DNA of 64,000 bases, from assembly GCA_018340805.1 (NCBI GenBank), contig JACMZG010001914.1, positions 6,084,474 through 6,148,473 on the forward strand. Direction: 5' to 3'. Origin of the DNA: Microvelia longipes (Eukaryota; Arthropoda; Insecta; Hemiptera; Veliidae). Under the pieces are notes generated by a model that saw nothing but the letters and a program-made list of their open reading frames with translations, did no database searches and was not told the DNA's origin. Of this stretch, positions 35,641 through 46,574 are shown one piece after another. Each line of letters starts with the position of its first letter. The stretch's first letter is position 1. The translations under genes were made by a program, and so were the position numbers.

Positions 35641-36882
35641 CCAATAAGGCGTCTTTAGTCATATATCTTTATACATCGCTACCAGAGTATTGTGAATTCA
35701 CTTTTAAGGTCAAGCCCATAGGACTAAAACAGTGAGCTTTGTAGCGGCTAAAGTAATATATAAACCTAGTAGGGAAACTTCTATACTATCCTGCGTAAAA
35801 AAAAAATAATAGCGTGATCAGCTGATAGCTGGCTCAAAAATAGCTAAAACTGGAATAATGCGAATAAGCATTGTAGGATTTAGCTTTTTATTTAATTTAT
35901 TGGCAACACTGATAACTTACTTAAACTTACTTTTACACTCATACATACTTTAACATGTACGTAATAATTTAATGATTTTGTATTAAATTCTGTGAATTTA
36001 TTAATTCACAATATTTCAATTAATTCATTATATTAAATTTATAATTTTGAGTTCCACAAATGGTTTGTTTAATTTATAAGGGTAAAACAAGATGGCTGCA
36101 CCCATTGGAACAAGTGAGCAAGTCCCTGGTGGACAAAATATGAACTACATTCCAGGTCTTACAGAAATCGTATTTGTCTCCCCACTTTACTTTAGATTTT
36201 TATTTTACTTTAGTATCGGCTAAGATTCCTTCTGTATGAAACAAGATTGCAGCTATTTAGATAACATTTTACAACCAGACATTACTTATTTAACAATTTT
36301 CTTATTCGTTTTTACCTGCATTAATAAATAAAATAATTTTTTCAAAATTATTAATGGCGGAAAATATTAAAGCACTATCACCCTTGGAAAAAATCCCTTG
36401 GTTTATAAAATAAGACTTTCGAACTCGTCAATTTTTAAAAAAAAAGTTTCTAATTGCTTTTTAGAAAAATAAATCCCGTTTCTTGTTACACAAACCACTT
36501 AGCTTTTCTGTGTCCTCTATAGCTCACTACTACTGCAGAAGCCTCAACTCTCGCATCTGTTGGGGAAAAACTTAACTTTTTATTAGAAAAATCAAGTTAA
36601 CAATACAACTTTCAAGATACGGACCAAGTTTTACTTATAGAAATCAAGACTTTGTTTTTACGATGTGGACAACTCTGCTAACTTTTATATCTCGAATCAA
36701 CTTATTTTGGGTCCTCGTTTTACTCGGTGATATCCAAAAAAAAATTTGCTATTATTTTTTTTAAACTTTATTAAATTAACTTGATTTTTCTTTTATCTCA
36801 GTTTTTCATTTTATTTTTACCTTTACTTTATTTTATATTAAATTTATTTTTTTGCTACTTCCTTAATTTTTTCTATAGATAA
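35641..36882. other. No recognisable gene
   Basis: AT-rich sequence. CCAGAGTATTGTGAATTCAC near 35682 loosely resembles CCGCAGTATTGTGAATGCA near 28323, hinting at another low-copy repeat. Confidence 0.45.
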
Positions 36883-36921
36883 CTTTTGCGAATTTTCCTT
36901 TGGAAAAAAATCCTTAAATGG

Positions 36922-36939
36922 GATATATATATATATATA

Positions 36940-36972
<33 letters not shown>

Positions 36973-37017
36973 TTAATATATATAATAATATTATATATAT
37001 ATAATATATATATATAA
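36922..37017. repeat. (TA)n microsatellite
   Basis: TA-dominated run immediately inside the element's terminal repeat. Confidence 0.95.
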
Positions 37018-37324
37018 TCTGAATGAAACGATCCGAAGACAGATACGACCGCACTCTAAGCAATCAAAAAGTCTTAAAACCTTAATTGCGGCGCGTAAAA
37101 ATAATTTTCGAATAGGGTGTCGTTTTCTGTGTCTTTTGGATATATGAATAAAATAAAACCGGCCCGGAGTTAATTCGACCACTTAAAGTGACCAAAAAGT
37201 TGAAAAAACGGTACTCAATTTCCGAAAACTTAAAATACGACCGTTAAACAACATATTTCAAGTAGGGAGTCGACGTTTTTTTAGGCCATTGAGTTTAATG
37301 CAAATGTTCCGGAGTCGATATAAG

Positions 37325-37370
37325 CACTCAAAGTCAGGGTACCTGGGTTCGAATCCTGATAAAGACAGAC
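37325..37370 (+). repeat. tRNA-like module with B box
   Basis: AGCACTCAAAGTCAGGGTACCTGGGTTCGAATCCTG contains the B box GGTTCGAATCC preceded by an anticodon-arm-like ACTCAAAGT. Counterparts lie on the minus strand at about 4300 and 4450. Shown here as one module, not as a tRNA gene, because no A box or acceptor stem is evident. Confidence 0.4.
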
Positions 37371-37625
37371 ATTTTTTATCGTTTTATTTGCAATTTATAG
37401 GTTTATGCTTTATAACTTGAGAAGTTACTCAAATATCAAGCAGCACTCGTTACTCATTTTTTTCTGTATTTTTCATAGGACACGCGCATAATTGTACTGT
37501 TGGTTATACTAAACCATGCCTCCAAAGTTAGTAGTCCACACCATAATTTGCTCTAGTTTAAAGCTCAGTTAGTGATTATCTTTAAATGTTTTGGCACATT
37601 TCCTTTATGGGCTAAAAAGTACAGA

Positions 37626-38029
37626 AATTTGCGGCAAGCGCCGCGGCTTAAACGCTGCACATGAGATATTTTAATTTAATTTTACCTCTAACCTTGCGGT
37701 AGGACCCTAAGGGGTTGTAACTAATACAGTGGAAAGAGGGGTGTTAACACTTTTCCCAGGGAGGATGGAAATCATGCTCTTATTATTATGTTGTTCTTGT
37801 ATTTTAATTTCAACATTCACCCCAAACTTAAGAAAATATTAATTTTGGTGAAAGCGTTGGTAGCAGTGTTTTTTGTTAAGTAAGAAAAGCTTGGTGAAAT
37901 TAAGCATCATACCTCGAAGCAGGAAGAGAAAAGAGCTAATTGTCTTACAAATCCTTCTTTTCTTAACAAGGCAAAGTATTAAGAGGGAAAGGGAACGAAA
38001 AGTGAAAGAAGAGCGATTAGACGAATTAG
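37626..38029. other. No recognisable gene
   Basis: Includes a lysine/arginine/glutamate-rich short frame (37873-38094 +) that runs into the next tandem repeat. I do not regard it as a gene. Confidence 0.4.
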
Positions 38030-38490
38030 AGAGTAAGAAATTGTGTTATAACGAAGAAAGAATTGTTTCGAATTTCATCTTGTTTTCAAATTAGTTATTA
38101 ATTATTAACTTATTAACTAGTGATGCTTTGCGGGATGGTCTCTAGTCAAAAGAGTAAGAAATTGTGTTATAACGAAGAAAGAATCGTTTCGAATTTCACC
38201 TTGATTTCAAATTAGTTACTAATTATTAACGAGTGATGCTTTGCGGGATAGTCTCTCGTCAAGAGAGTAAGAAATTGTGCTATAGCGAAAAATGAATTGT
38301 TTCGAATTTCACCTTGTGTTCAAATTAGTTATTAATATTAACTATTAACTTAGTGGATGCCCTTGCGGGAATGGGTTTTCTCGTCAGAGTTAAGAAATTA
38401 TGTTATAACGTATATAAAGAATTGTTTCGCAATTTCACCTTAGGTTTTCAAATTAGTTATTAATTATTAACTAAACTAGTGATACTTAAT
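38030..38490. repeat. About 118-bp tandem repeat, four units
   Basis: GAGTAAGAAATTGTG(T/C)TATA recurs near 38031, 38151, 38265 and 38385, each followed by GATGCTTTGCGGGAT or a degraded form. The last unit is the most diverged. Confidence 0.9.
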
Positions 38491-39269
38491 ATTTAATATA
38501 ATATTAGTAGGCGCCATTTCTAATGAACTCCTAAATATAGGTTCGGTGTAGCCTCGACCTAAATTTCGCTCACTCCTTATCAGAATTTCAACCCTGTATT
38601 CTCACCTCATTTAACTCGGTTCGCTCGCTTCTGGATATGAAAGTCACCTAATGTATACTCTCTATATTGTCTTAGATACAGATTCTTGTCTTAAAATACA
38701 AAATAATTCTCACTTTTTTTCTTGCTTTTATCCCAATTGACAAGGAAGCAACGTAATTGCAAATAAAATTTGCATACTCATTTTGTCTTTAAACACCGAC
38801 GCACTCTATAATCCTATTCAATTAGTAATACAGCCTTTAATCTATAGTATGGTTTATAATTTTAAGACCCACAAAAAATAATAATTTCCCGTAATACTTT
38901 TTCAGGCATAAATAAAATCTCAGGCACAGCCTTAAATCTTCGCTGTGGTACAAATTTATTAAAAACCCCTCCCCCACCCCTCAACCCCCCTAAAACCCGT
39001 GGCTTAGTAGAGTTAAAAACAGCGGTAATTGTTTTAAAAGCTAACTGTTGTAACAAGAAATCGGCTGTATAAAATTGATCCAGAAATCAAACAAAGTAGC
39101 TCTTCTAATATAATTAAGTTTTCATGTAAAAATAATTAATCCTAAAAATGAAAAGTACTTTTCCAAAGGGCTGAAATCTTTTAAAGGGCATGTTATTTCT
39201 TGATTATTTACAGCTTTTTTAAATCGCTCTAACCAAGGACAGCTCAACCAATTTTTGTAAATTGTTTTT
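38491..39269. other. No recognisable gene
   Basis: AT-rich with a C-rich run near 38966-38994. Nothing further supported. Confidence 0.5.
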
Positions 39270-40215
39270 TCTTTTTTTAAGTCTCATAGAGTCTTCAGTT
39301 TCTTTTAACTATCATGGTCTTTTAGTTTGTTTTAAGTCTCATATTCTTTCAGTTTGTTTTTAACTGTCATGGTCTTTAGTTTGTTTAAGTCTTTAGTCTT
39401 TCTGTTGTGTTTTTTTAAGTAATTGTCCTTTTAGTTCTGTTTTTTTTAAAATCTCATAGTCTTTTGTTGTTATTAAGTGTCATGGCTTTTAGTTTGTTTT
39501 TAAGTCTCATAGCTTTTAGTTTGTTTTAAGTGTTATTATCTTAGTTTGTGTTTAAGTCTCATAGTATTTCAGTTTGGTTATGTAATGTGTCATGGTCTTT
39601 TATGCTTATTTAAGTCTCAATAGTCTTTAGTTTTTGTTTAATGTTTTATCTTTAGTTGTTTTTTAAGTCTCATAGATTTCAGTTTTGTTATTAAGTGTCA
39701 TGGTCTTTTAGCTTATTTTTAAGTCTCATAGTCTTTAGTTTGTTTTAAGTGTTATTATCTTTTAGTTTGTTTTTAAGGTCTCATAGTATTCAGTTGTATT
39801 AAGTGTCATGGTCCTTTTAGCTTATTTGTTAAGTCCTCATATCTTTGTTTTTTTAAGTGTATTATCTTTTAGTTTGTTTTTAAGTCTCATAGTATTTCAG
39901 TTTGTTATTAAGTGTCATGGTCTTTTAGCTTATTTTTTACGTCTCAATAGTCCTTTAGTTTGTTTTTATAAGTGTAAATCTTTTAGTTTGTTTTTTAAAG
40001 TCTCATAGTATTTCAGATTTTGTTATAAGTGCATGTCTTTTAGCTTGTTTTTAAGTAATCATAGCTTAGTTTGTTTTGAAAGTGTCATTGTCTTTAGTTT
40101 GTTTCAGAAGTCTGATAGTCTTTTAGCTTGTTTTTTAAGTATCCAAATAGCTTTTAGTTTGTTTTTAAGTGTCATTGTCTTTAGTTTGTTCAAGTCTGAA
40201 GTCCTTTTAGCTTGT
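39270..40215. repeat. Degenerate 26/52-bp minisatellite
   Basis: Alternating AAGTCTCATAGTCTTTAGTTTG and AAGTGTCATGGTCTTTTAGCTT half-units form a higher-order repeat of about 52 bp. Unit lengths vary by many small indels. Leu/Phe/Ser-rich frames are repeat translations. Confidence 0.9.
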
Positions 40216-40516
40216 TTTTAGCGATTTTACTAATAAAGATAGCACAGGAAAGCCGACCTTCACTTATGAAGAAGCTGAAAAAATTAACCTTTTCCTAAAC
40301 TTTTCCGCACCTGCTTGCATATGTGATTTTATTATGATATCCCTTACTGATATTTCCCATTTCATATTGATGGTATGGCAAATCAAATCTTAACAAGTAT
40401 ATAATTTTTATTATAATATTTAATATATAATTTATTAATACTAATCTCTTTTGAACGTTTGAGTGATTGATTAAGTCATTTAATAATGATTGATATTATG
40501 TTGTATCACAATAACA
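40216..40516. other. No recognisable feature
   Basis: AT-rich, no gene seen. Confidence 0.45.
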
Positions 40517-40526
40517 TGATATATAT

Positions 40527-40569
<43 letters not shown>

Positions 40570-40584
40570 TATATATATATATAA
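40517..40584. repeat. (TA)n microsatellite
   Basis: TA run with one GT interruption. A poly(G) run of about 13 lies further on, near 40734-40746. Confidence 0.95.
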
Positions 40585-41280
40585 TTAAAATATATTTCTT
40601 TAGAGTAAAAAATATATTGAGTTTTAAATGATTTATCAAAATTGGTATTTTCATCGGAAAGAGTTAGTATCGCTTCGAACCAAGCTTTCTATCCTAATAT
40701 TTCTACTTCAACGAAATCATGAATAAAACATCAGGGGGGGGGGGGAGGTTCTATCTATGGAAAATTTTCGCTATAGAAAAGCTGGGAAGAAAAAGGCAGA
40801 AAAATAGTCTATTACATTCTCTAGTAGCGGAAAGGGAAGATTTCTCAAATTTAATGCCCCCGGGAGCTGTAATGTTTTAGAGCGATGGTTTAGCTAGAGA
40901 GCGTCGAGACCAGTGGGGCAGCGGGAGTAGAAAGCTAACAGGGCAAGAGTAGAATTATATAATATTTCATTATCGGAATTAAATATTCATAGTTTTATAA
41001 AACACAATTTATTATTTGTTTTTTTTATATAATACTTATATGGGATATATAAATAAATAAGCGAAAAAAATATAAGAATGGATGGAATTATAGAGATTCG
41101 TTGAGAAAGAAATTTAAAAGTTAGTTTTAATATGGTGACTACCAAGATGGTGGCAGTAGTAGGTTTATAAGCGTAAATAATAGTATAATTAATAGTAATA
41201 ATAGCCTAGTAATAAGTTTAGTAAATAGTAGTTCTTTAGAAAAGCAAAAAAAACCTCCTGTTTCAATTAAAACCTGAGAA
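40585..41280. other. No recognisable gene
   Basis: AT-rich sequence, part of which may be the interior of the element whose end lies at 41314. Confidence 0.4.
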
Positions 41281-41314
41281 AATGCAGCCGTTCCGGTACT
41301 TTTTTCGCACCCTG
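41281..41314 (-). mobile_element. One end of a CAGGGTG-type element
   Basis: On the minus strand the sequence reads CAGGGTGCGAAAAAAGTACC, beginning at 41314 and preceded by TATA. This is a mariner-like terminal repeat next to a TA target. The opposite end was not found. Confidence 0.45.
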
Positions 41315-41326
41315 TATATATATATT

Positions 41327-41375
<49 letters not shown>

Positions 41376-41389
41376 TAATATATATATAA
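41315..41389. repeat. (TA)n microsatellite
   Basis: TA run that begins exactly at the CACCCTG element end. Confidence 0.95.
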
Positions 41390-41477
41390 ACTAAAAATTA
41401 TTTGGGTACAAATAAAGGCCTAACGACGAATTTAATTTTAAGCATATAAATGATGGTAAAACCAGCTGTCAAATATA

Positions 41478-43154
41478 CAGGGTGACTTACTCTTAATGGG
41501 ACAAAATAAAAATCTTGATTCTATGGACCAGGATGAACAAAATATGTCATGTAGCATAGGTCGATTCTCAATAGTTCTCTAGAAAAATCGAATTATTCGA
41601 TACTTTTACTATCTAATTCCTAAAACGATCTATAACTTGAAAACTACTAAAGCTAAAAGAGATGCGGTTTTTCATTATTCTCAAGGACATTAAATTCCCT
41701 TTAAAATGGTATACCTAATGTCGCAAATCATCACAATTAAACTTTAAATTTATTTGCATTTAAAATAAAAATTTATTGAGGATTAAATAATAGTAAAAAA
41801 ATTTAAATGCCAAAATCTTCGATATTGTTCACACATAGTTTGAAACCTAAAAACTTTAAAACAGCTCCATTCCATACCCTTGAAAAATGATATAACAATA
41901 TCCTATGGCTTGTTTTTAAACTTAACCGAGAATATTCTTAAAAAACTTGATTGTAAGTCGCTTAGATTCTAAAATTATTCACTATGTAAACAAAGACATT
42001 TACTTTAAATTATTTCAATTGAATTTACAAAATAAAACTTTATTTTATTAGTTATAACTATATTATTAATTATTCTATGTTTTGTTAATCATAGAAAATA
42101 TCAACCCCCTCCTCCACTCCATAGCTTAAAAACTTAATTAAAGATCTCGGAGGCAAGGCTATTGGTCCTCTCGTCCAAATCCAGCGATTGGATAATTTTT
42201 ATTCAGCCCCCAAAATCGAGATGACCTGATGCTAAAAGTGCATGAGTTCAAGAGCTGCAATAACTGCAGCAAAAATTGAAAAAGCTACACAATCAGTGAC
42301 AAGAAGATGTAGACTATTATTAGAGTTGAAGGAGGAAGATTTGAATATCTCTGTGAATTTACTGAAATGATTTTTTAATTCCCCTGCAGTAAAAAGTTAA
42401 TTATTTATTTATATTTAATTATGTATAAATATACCTATTACTTGGTATTCTTCAACAAAATTCTTCAAGAATGTTTTTGTTGCATTTGTTTTATTATAAG
42501 AGTCTAAATTAAGTTTTTTAAGCTATATGGGAGTGGAGGGAGGGGGTTGATTATTTTCTATGACTAACACAACATAGAATAATTTAATAATAGTTATAAC
42601 TAATAATAAAGTTATTTTTGTAAATCAAATTGAAATAATTTAATGTAAATGTCTTGTTACATAGTGAATAATTTAGAATCTAAGCGACTTACATCAAGTT
42701 TTTTAAGAATATTCGGTTATAATTTAAAAACAAGCTATAGATTATGTTATATCATTTTAAAGGGTATGGAATGGAGCTGTTTTTAAGATTTTAGGTTCAA
42801 CTATGTGTGAAAAAATATCGGAAGACTTTGGCATTTAAAATTTTTACATTTTTAATCCTAATAAAATTTTTTTTAAATGCAAATAAATTAAAGTTAATTG
42901 TGATGATTGCGACTAAAGTATACCATTTAAGGAATTTAATGTCCTTTAGAATTGTGAAAACCGCATCTCTTTAGCTTTAGTAGTTTTCAAGTTGTAGATC
43001 GTTTTAGAGAATAAGACAGTAAAGTATCGAATAATTCGAGATATCGATTTTTCTAGAGAACTATTGAGAATCGACCCTATGCTTACATGACATATTTTGT
43101 TCATCTCCATAGAATCAAGATTTTTATTTTGTCCATTAAGAGTAAGTCACCCTG
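41478..43154. mobile_element. Foldback element with CAGGGTG ends and TA flanks
   Basis: The left end CAGGGTGACTTACTCTTAAT and the right end (its near-exact complement, ending CACCCTG at 43154) are both flanked by TATA. Inverted similarity is not limited to the ends: arms 41478-42141 and 42508-43154 (about 650 bp each) are reverse complements with scattered differences and small indels. A 366-bp middle (42142-42507) is unique and moderately GC-rich. The CAGGGTG ends and TA duplication fit the Tc1/mariner group, but no transposase is present. The unique centre shows a short frame (AAITAAKIEKATQSVTRRCR) that I cannot assign. Confidence 0.82.
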
Positions 43155-43819
43155 TATAATGGTCATCTTCAGCACCGGTAAGAAGATTTTTTTTGAGTTG
43201 AGGTAATATTACATTTAAGACTAAACTTCGACTTCGTTAATTCATAACGTTTTTTTTTCCAATTACTAAAAAATGTAATATGTTTAAGGTATTGTAACAT
43301 TATGTTATTCATAAAGGGTTTTTTAATTATCAAAACCAAATTGTATTTTCTCCCGCTAACTTTGTTAAAATATACAATTTTCTTTGTCTTAAACTGTAAT
43401 GAAAATTGAATAGTTATTAAATGGTGATATGAGGGAAGTCATAAAATATTGCGGAAAGCTAAAGAAATGTATGAAGTAGCGGGAAGCTAAAGAAGAATAA
43501 GTGCTTTAAAGAAATTAAACCCATAAAGTAGAAAGGTTCTCTCCGTTGGGGTTTAAAAACATTTTATAGTGTTAAAGAAATATGTGTAAATTTCTTTTCT
43601 TTTGAATTCATAAAGTGTTTAAAAAAATGAGCGTTTATATTTTATGGATAAGTTCATAAATAAGTTTACGGTTAAGTTTAATAAAACCATGTGTGTGTTG
43701 CATGGTTAAACTCGTAATCGTTTAATTGCGGTAGTTGGGGTATTTCTTGCAAGGTCAGTGATTAGATGGGTGGTTGCTTGGCAGTGATACAAAGGGTGAT
43801 TGGCAAGTCTACGCATGCT
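43155..43819. other. No recognisable gene
   Basis: AT-rich, with nothing recognised. Confidence 0.45.
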
Positions 43820-43874
43820 AGGTATTCAACCCTTTCCAACACCATCACCAGGTGTTGGTGAGGGTTGAATACCT
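43820..43874. repeat. 24-bp stem inverted repeat
   Basis: AGGTATTCAACCCT...CAACACC (43820-43843) and its complement (43851-43874) differ at two positions and are separated by 7 bases. It sits just upstream of the 41-bp minisatellite. Confidence 0.8.
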
Positions 43875-43944
43875 ATAACACACATAACACCAATGGTTGT
43901 GGTCACCTGTTATATGGTTGACTTTTTTGGGTACAAAGACTTCA

Positions 43945-44560
43945 AGGTGGTTTCGGACTTCTATGCTAGGAAGGACAGTAACTCACCAGGGTACTGAGCA
44001 ATTTTTTAGGAAAGACAGTAATTCACCATGTGCCTAAGTCATTCGCTAGGAGGGACAGTGACATACCATGGCCCTGAGGCATTCGTTAGGAAGGACAGTG
44101 ACTTATGATGGCCTTAAGCCATTTGTTAGGAAGGACAGTAACTCTCGATGGCCTGAGCTATTTGCTAGGAGGGACAGTGACTTACCATGATCCTGAAGCA
44201 TTCGCTAGGAAGGACAGTGACATACCATGACCCTGAGCCTTTCGCTATGAGGGGCAGTGCCCTACCATGGCTCTTAGTCATTCGCTAGGAATGACAGTGC
44301 CTTACCATGGCTCTTAGCCATTTATTAGGAAGGGCAGTAACTTTCCATAGCCTGAGCCATTCGTTAGGAGGGACAGTGACTTACTATGGCCCTAAGCCAT
44401 TCGCTAAGAGGGACAGTGACTTACCATGGCCCTGAGCCATTTGTTAGAAAAAACAGTGACTCATTATGGTCCTGAGCTATTCGCCAGGAAGGTCAGTGAC
44501 TCACCATGGTCCTAAGCTATTCGCTTTGAAAGTTACTTACCATGACCCTGAGCCATGCTA
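43945..44560. repeat. About 41-bp minisatellite, about 15 units
   Basis: Units contain CATTCGCTAGGAGGGACAGT and GACTTACCATGGCCCTGAGC. Moderate divergence between units is mostly by substitution, unlike the indel-rich arrays elsewhere in the window. Confidence 0.93.
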
Positions 44561-44950
44561 TGGTTATAAACGTTTATGAATGATTATAAAAAGAAATAAT
44601 GCCATTTTGCTTTATGTATACTCCTAAAGAATGAGAAGCTATATTCTTGACACCTCCCTTTGAGAACAGATCTAAACATCTAATATTTCTAAAGTAGAAA
44701 AATCTAAAAATTTCAACTCGTACTGTGTTAACCTTTTAACTATTGAATTATTAGCTGTTTTTTAAAGTTGTTATATTTTTTCTTATGATTCATCTTCATT
44801 AGTGGATATTCATGACACATTTATTTGTTGTTGTAGTGGTACCCTTACTTAAGACCACCACAGGCTTTCGTGTCAATAGTAGAATTCCATTGTGTTCACG
44901 ATCATATGCTCCTATCCGATCATTTTTTTCTATAAAAAAAAATAAAATGC
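44561..44950. other. No recognisable gene
   Basis: AT-rich lead-in to the hairpin repeat. Nothing supported. Confidence 0.4.
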
Positions 44951-44952
44951 CC

Positions 44953-45036
44953 GTTTTAGGGCCTTTCGGACCATCAGGGTCCGAAAATTCACCTGTTTTA
45001 GGGCCTTTCGGACCATCAGGGTCCGAATTCACCCTG
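44953..45036. repeat. 42-bp tandem duplication with hairpin
   Basis: Two units, each with TTCGGACCATCAGGGTCCGAA, which can form an 8-bp perfect stem with a 5-nt loop. Being a multiple of three it keeps frames open on both strands (GPFGPSGSE on plus). Confidence 0.85.
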
Positions 45037-45124
45037 CGGGAACCACCTCAGGTGGGTAGTATCTACTACACTCTACGATTTAATTAAAGTTGGCGAAATC
45101 TTTTTAATACAAATACTATTTATC

Positions 45125-45212
45125 AAATCTTTGAGCATAGCCCGGGCTGCGAACCCCGGACCTCCGGTGCCGAAATCGAACGCCTTTACGATCACGGCCA
45201 CGGAGGCAGACT
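45125..45212 (-). repeat. tRNA-like (SINE-type) segment
   Basis: On the minus strand GCCTCCGTGGCCGTGATCGT is followed by GGAGGTCCGGGGTTCGCAGCC, giving A-box-like and canonical B-box-like motifs at tRNA spacing, with a GCCCGGGC block after. The acceptor ends do not pair cleanly. No tail or flanking duplication was seen. Confidence 0.5.
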
Positions 45213-45501
45213 TCTATATATATTAGTATTATTCTAAGTTTTTCTAGGACTAATGGCATCTCCTTTTTGCCTCTCAAAAGAGTAGAATACTTGATACACT
45301 ATAATTCATACACGGATAATAAGTTAGATGTTTGGTAGGCCATGCGTTTATAAAGACAAGTCGGGAATTCGCCATAGACCACGACTATTATTATTATTAT
45401 TGACATGAATGTTCAATATTGTAGTGGATTACAAAACTTAAATCCTACTAACAAAGCATTTTAAAGCCTGACCGTGTGCCGTCCCTTGAATTGCTTTCAT
45501 T
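45213..45501. other. No recognisable feature
   Basis: Nothing supported apart from a short TAT trinucleotide run near 45388. Confidence 0.4.
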
Positions 45502-45800
45502 ATTTTATCTCCAGACGGTGTATAATGTAAAGTTTATTAATCAGGTTATTAGAGCCAATTATACCAAGTTTTAGAGGCGTGATATTCTTTAAATCTATAC
45601 AGGTGACCGATAAATTTTTTTTAATTTTCCCGGGGGTCGCACCCCCAAAACTTATAAGGAGGAGCCGACCAAAAAAAAATTATTGACTAAAAATCCGTTT
45701 CAGGTCAATAGAAGTTGTTTGGAGCTATAAAAAAAATGATTTTTTGGGGACAACACCCCCAACATTTATAAGGGGGAGTCGACCCAAAATTAACCAGATA
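45502..45800. mobile_element. Dispersed element, partner of 52929-53339
   Basis: ATTTTATCTCCAGACGGTGT at the left equals, in inverted form, the right end of the 53-kb copy. Shared internal blocks are ATACAGGTGACCGAT, AAAATCCGTTTCAGGTCA and GAAGTTGTTTGGAGC. GGGGGTCGCACCCCC (about 45632-45646) is a perfect small hairpin. No coding capacity. Confidence 0.7.
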
Positions 45801-46330
45801 AATATTATCTGTTTAAAATCAGTTTCCTTGTTTTTTTTTGGTTTATGCACCCTATTTAATTCATTCCTTAATTTTCACTTATATACAGTCTCTCTATTAT
45901 TTACCACACCATGAACCTTCATGGTTCTTCACCTGATCCTAATATTTTATATTCCTTTTAGGTCTACGTATGTTGACTGAAGAATATCTTGTGTATGTTA
46001 CAGGTATTTATGTTCACTGTAAATCAGCATCTAAGCTATATGGTTTTACGTAAGTTGCCTGTGTTATTTATATATTTATAAATGCTATATTAAACTAATT
46101 AATCTATATTAACTCGCTTTAAAGGGTTACCTTAAATTTTAAAATTATTAGGAAGAGATAATGACTTCAATTCTGGGATGTTTTTAAAGGAACTAAATTT
46201 TCAATCCATTTAGATCATTTTCAGATAGAAATAAACAAATAAAATTATAAATATAATACAATATAATTGTGCGAGACTGTGTTTTGCAAAACTCGGTAGT
46301 ATCAAAATGATACATAAATATAATATTTAT
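45801..46330. other. AT-rich stretch with one Penelope-type hairpin
   Basis: No gene seen. The hairpin at 46199-46224 is listed separately. Confidence 0.5.
46199..46224 (-). ncRNA. Degenerate hammerhead-like hairpin
   Basis: The minus strand reads CTGAAAATGATC...GGATTGAAAAT: a GATC/GATT stem between CTGAAAA and GAAA. The core is diverged, so activity is unlikely. Confidence 0.3.
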
Positions 46331-46574
46331 TTAGGAAAAGTAATAATGAAGGCAGCAGTCCGAGTTTTTGTTAGATTAATTTATTTCATATCAGAGCTTT
46401 CGCACAAGCGATGCTTGGCATCCTCAGTGAATCTAATAACAAGTAAATAAAACTATAAACCAATTACAAAAAACAGAAATGAAAAATATTTCATCATCGC
46501 TTGTGCGAAAGCTCTGATGAAATAAATTAATCTAACAAAACTCGGACTGCTGTCTTCATTATTACTTTTCCTAA
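46331..46574. mobile_element. 244-bp palindrome containing inverted Penelope-type ends
   Basis: Left arm 46331-46413 and right arm 46495-46574 are near-exact reverse complements (TTAGGAAAAGTAATAATGAA against its complement at the far end). The complete CTGAGGATGCC...GTGCGAAAGC hairpin is on the minus strand at 46398-46427, and its 3' half is repeated on the plus strand at 46495-46515. The loop is 81 bp. Confidence 0.8.
46398..46427 (-). ncRNA. Hammerhead-like hairpin, Penelope type
   Basis: CTGAGGA, T, a long stem (GCCAAGC / GCTTGTGC with one bulge) and GAAAGC. It fits the hammerhead core CTGANGA...GAAA apart from the extra T before stem II. Confidence 0.35.

Larger units (their letters stand above)
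36883..37625 (+). mobile_element. One-armed copy of the composite element family
   Basis: Starts CTTTTGCGAATTTTCCTTTGG, matching the terminal repeat of the 1786-5446 element. It then shows, in the same order as the left arm there: a (TA)n tract, a TAGGGTGTCGTTTTCTG block, a CCGGCCCGGAGTTAATTCGACC block, a tRNA-like module (37325-37370), and the inner palindrome arm with its spacer (about 37400-37600, CATAATTGTACTGTTGG). It stops in the spacer/right-arm start. No coding capacity. Confidence 0.65.
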
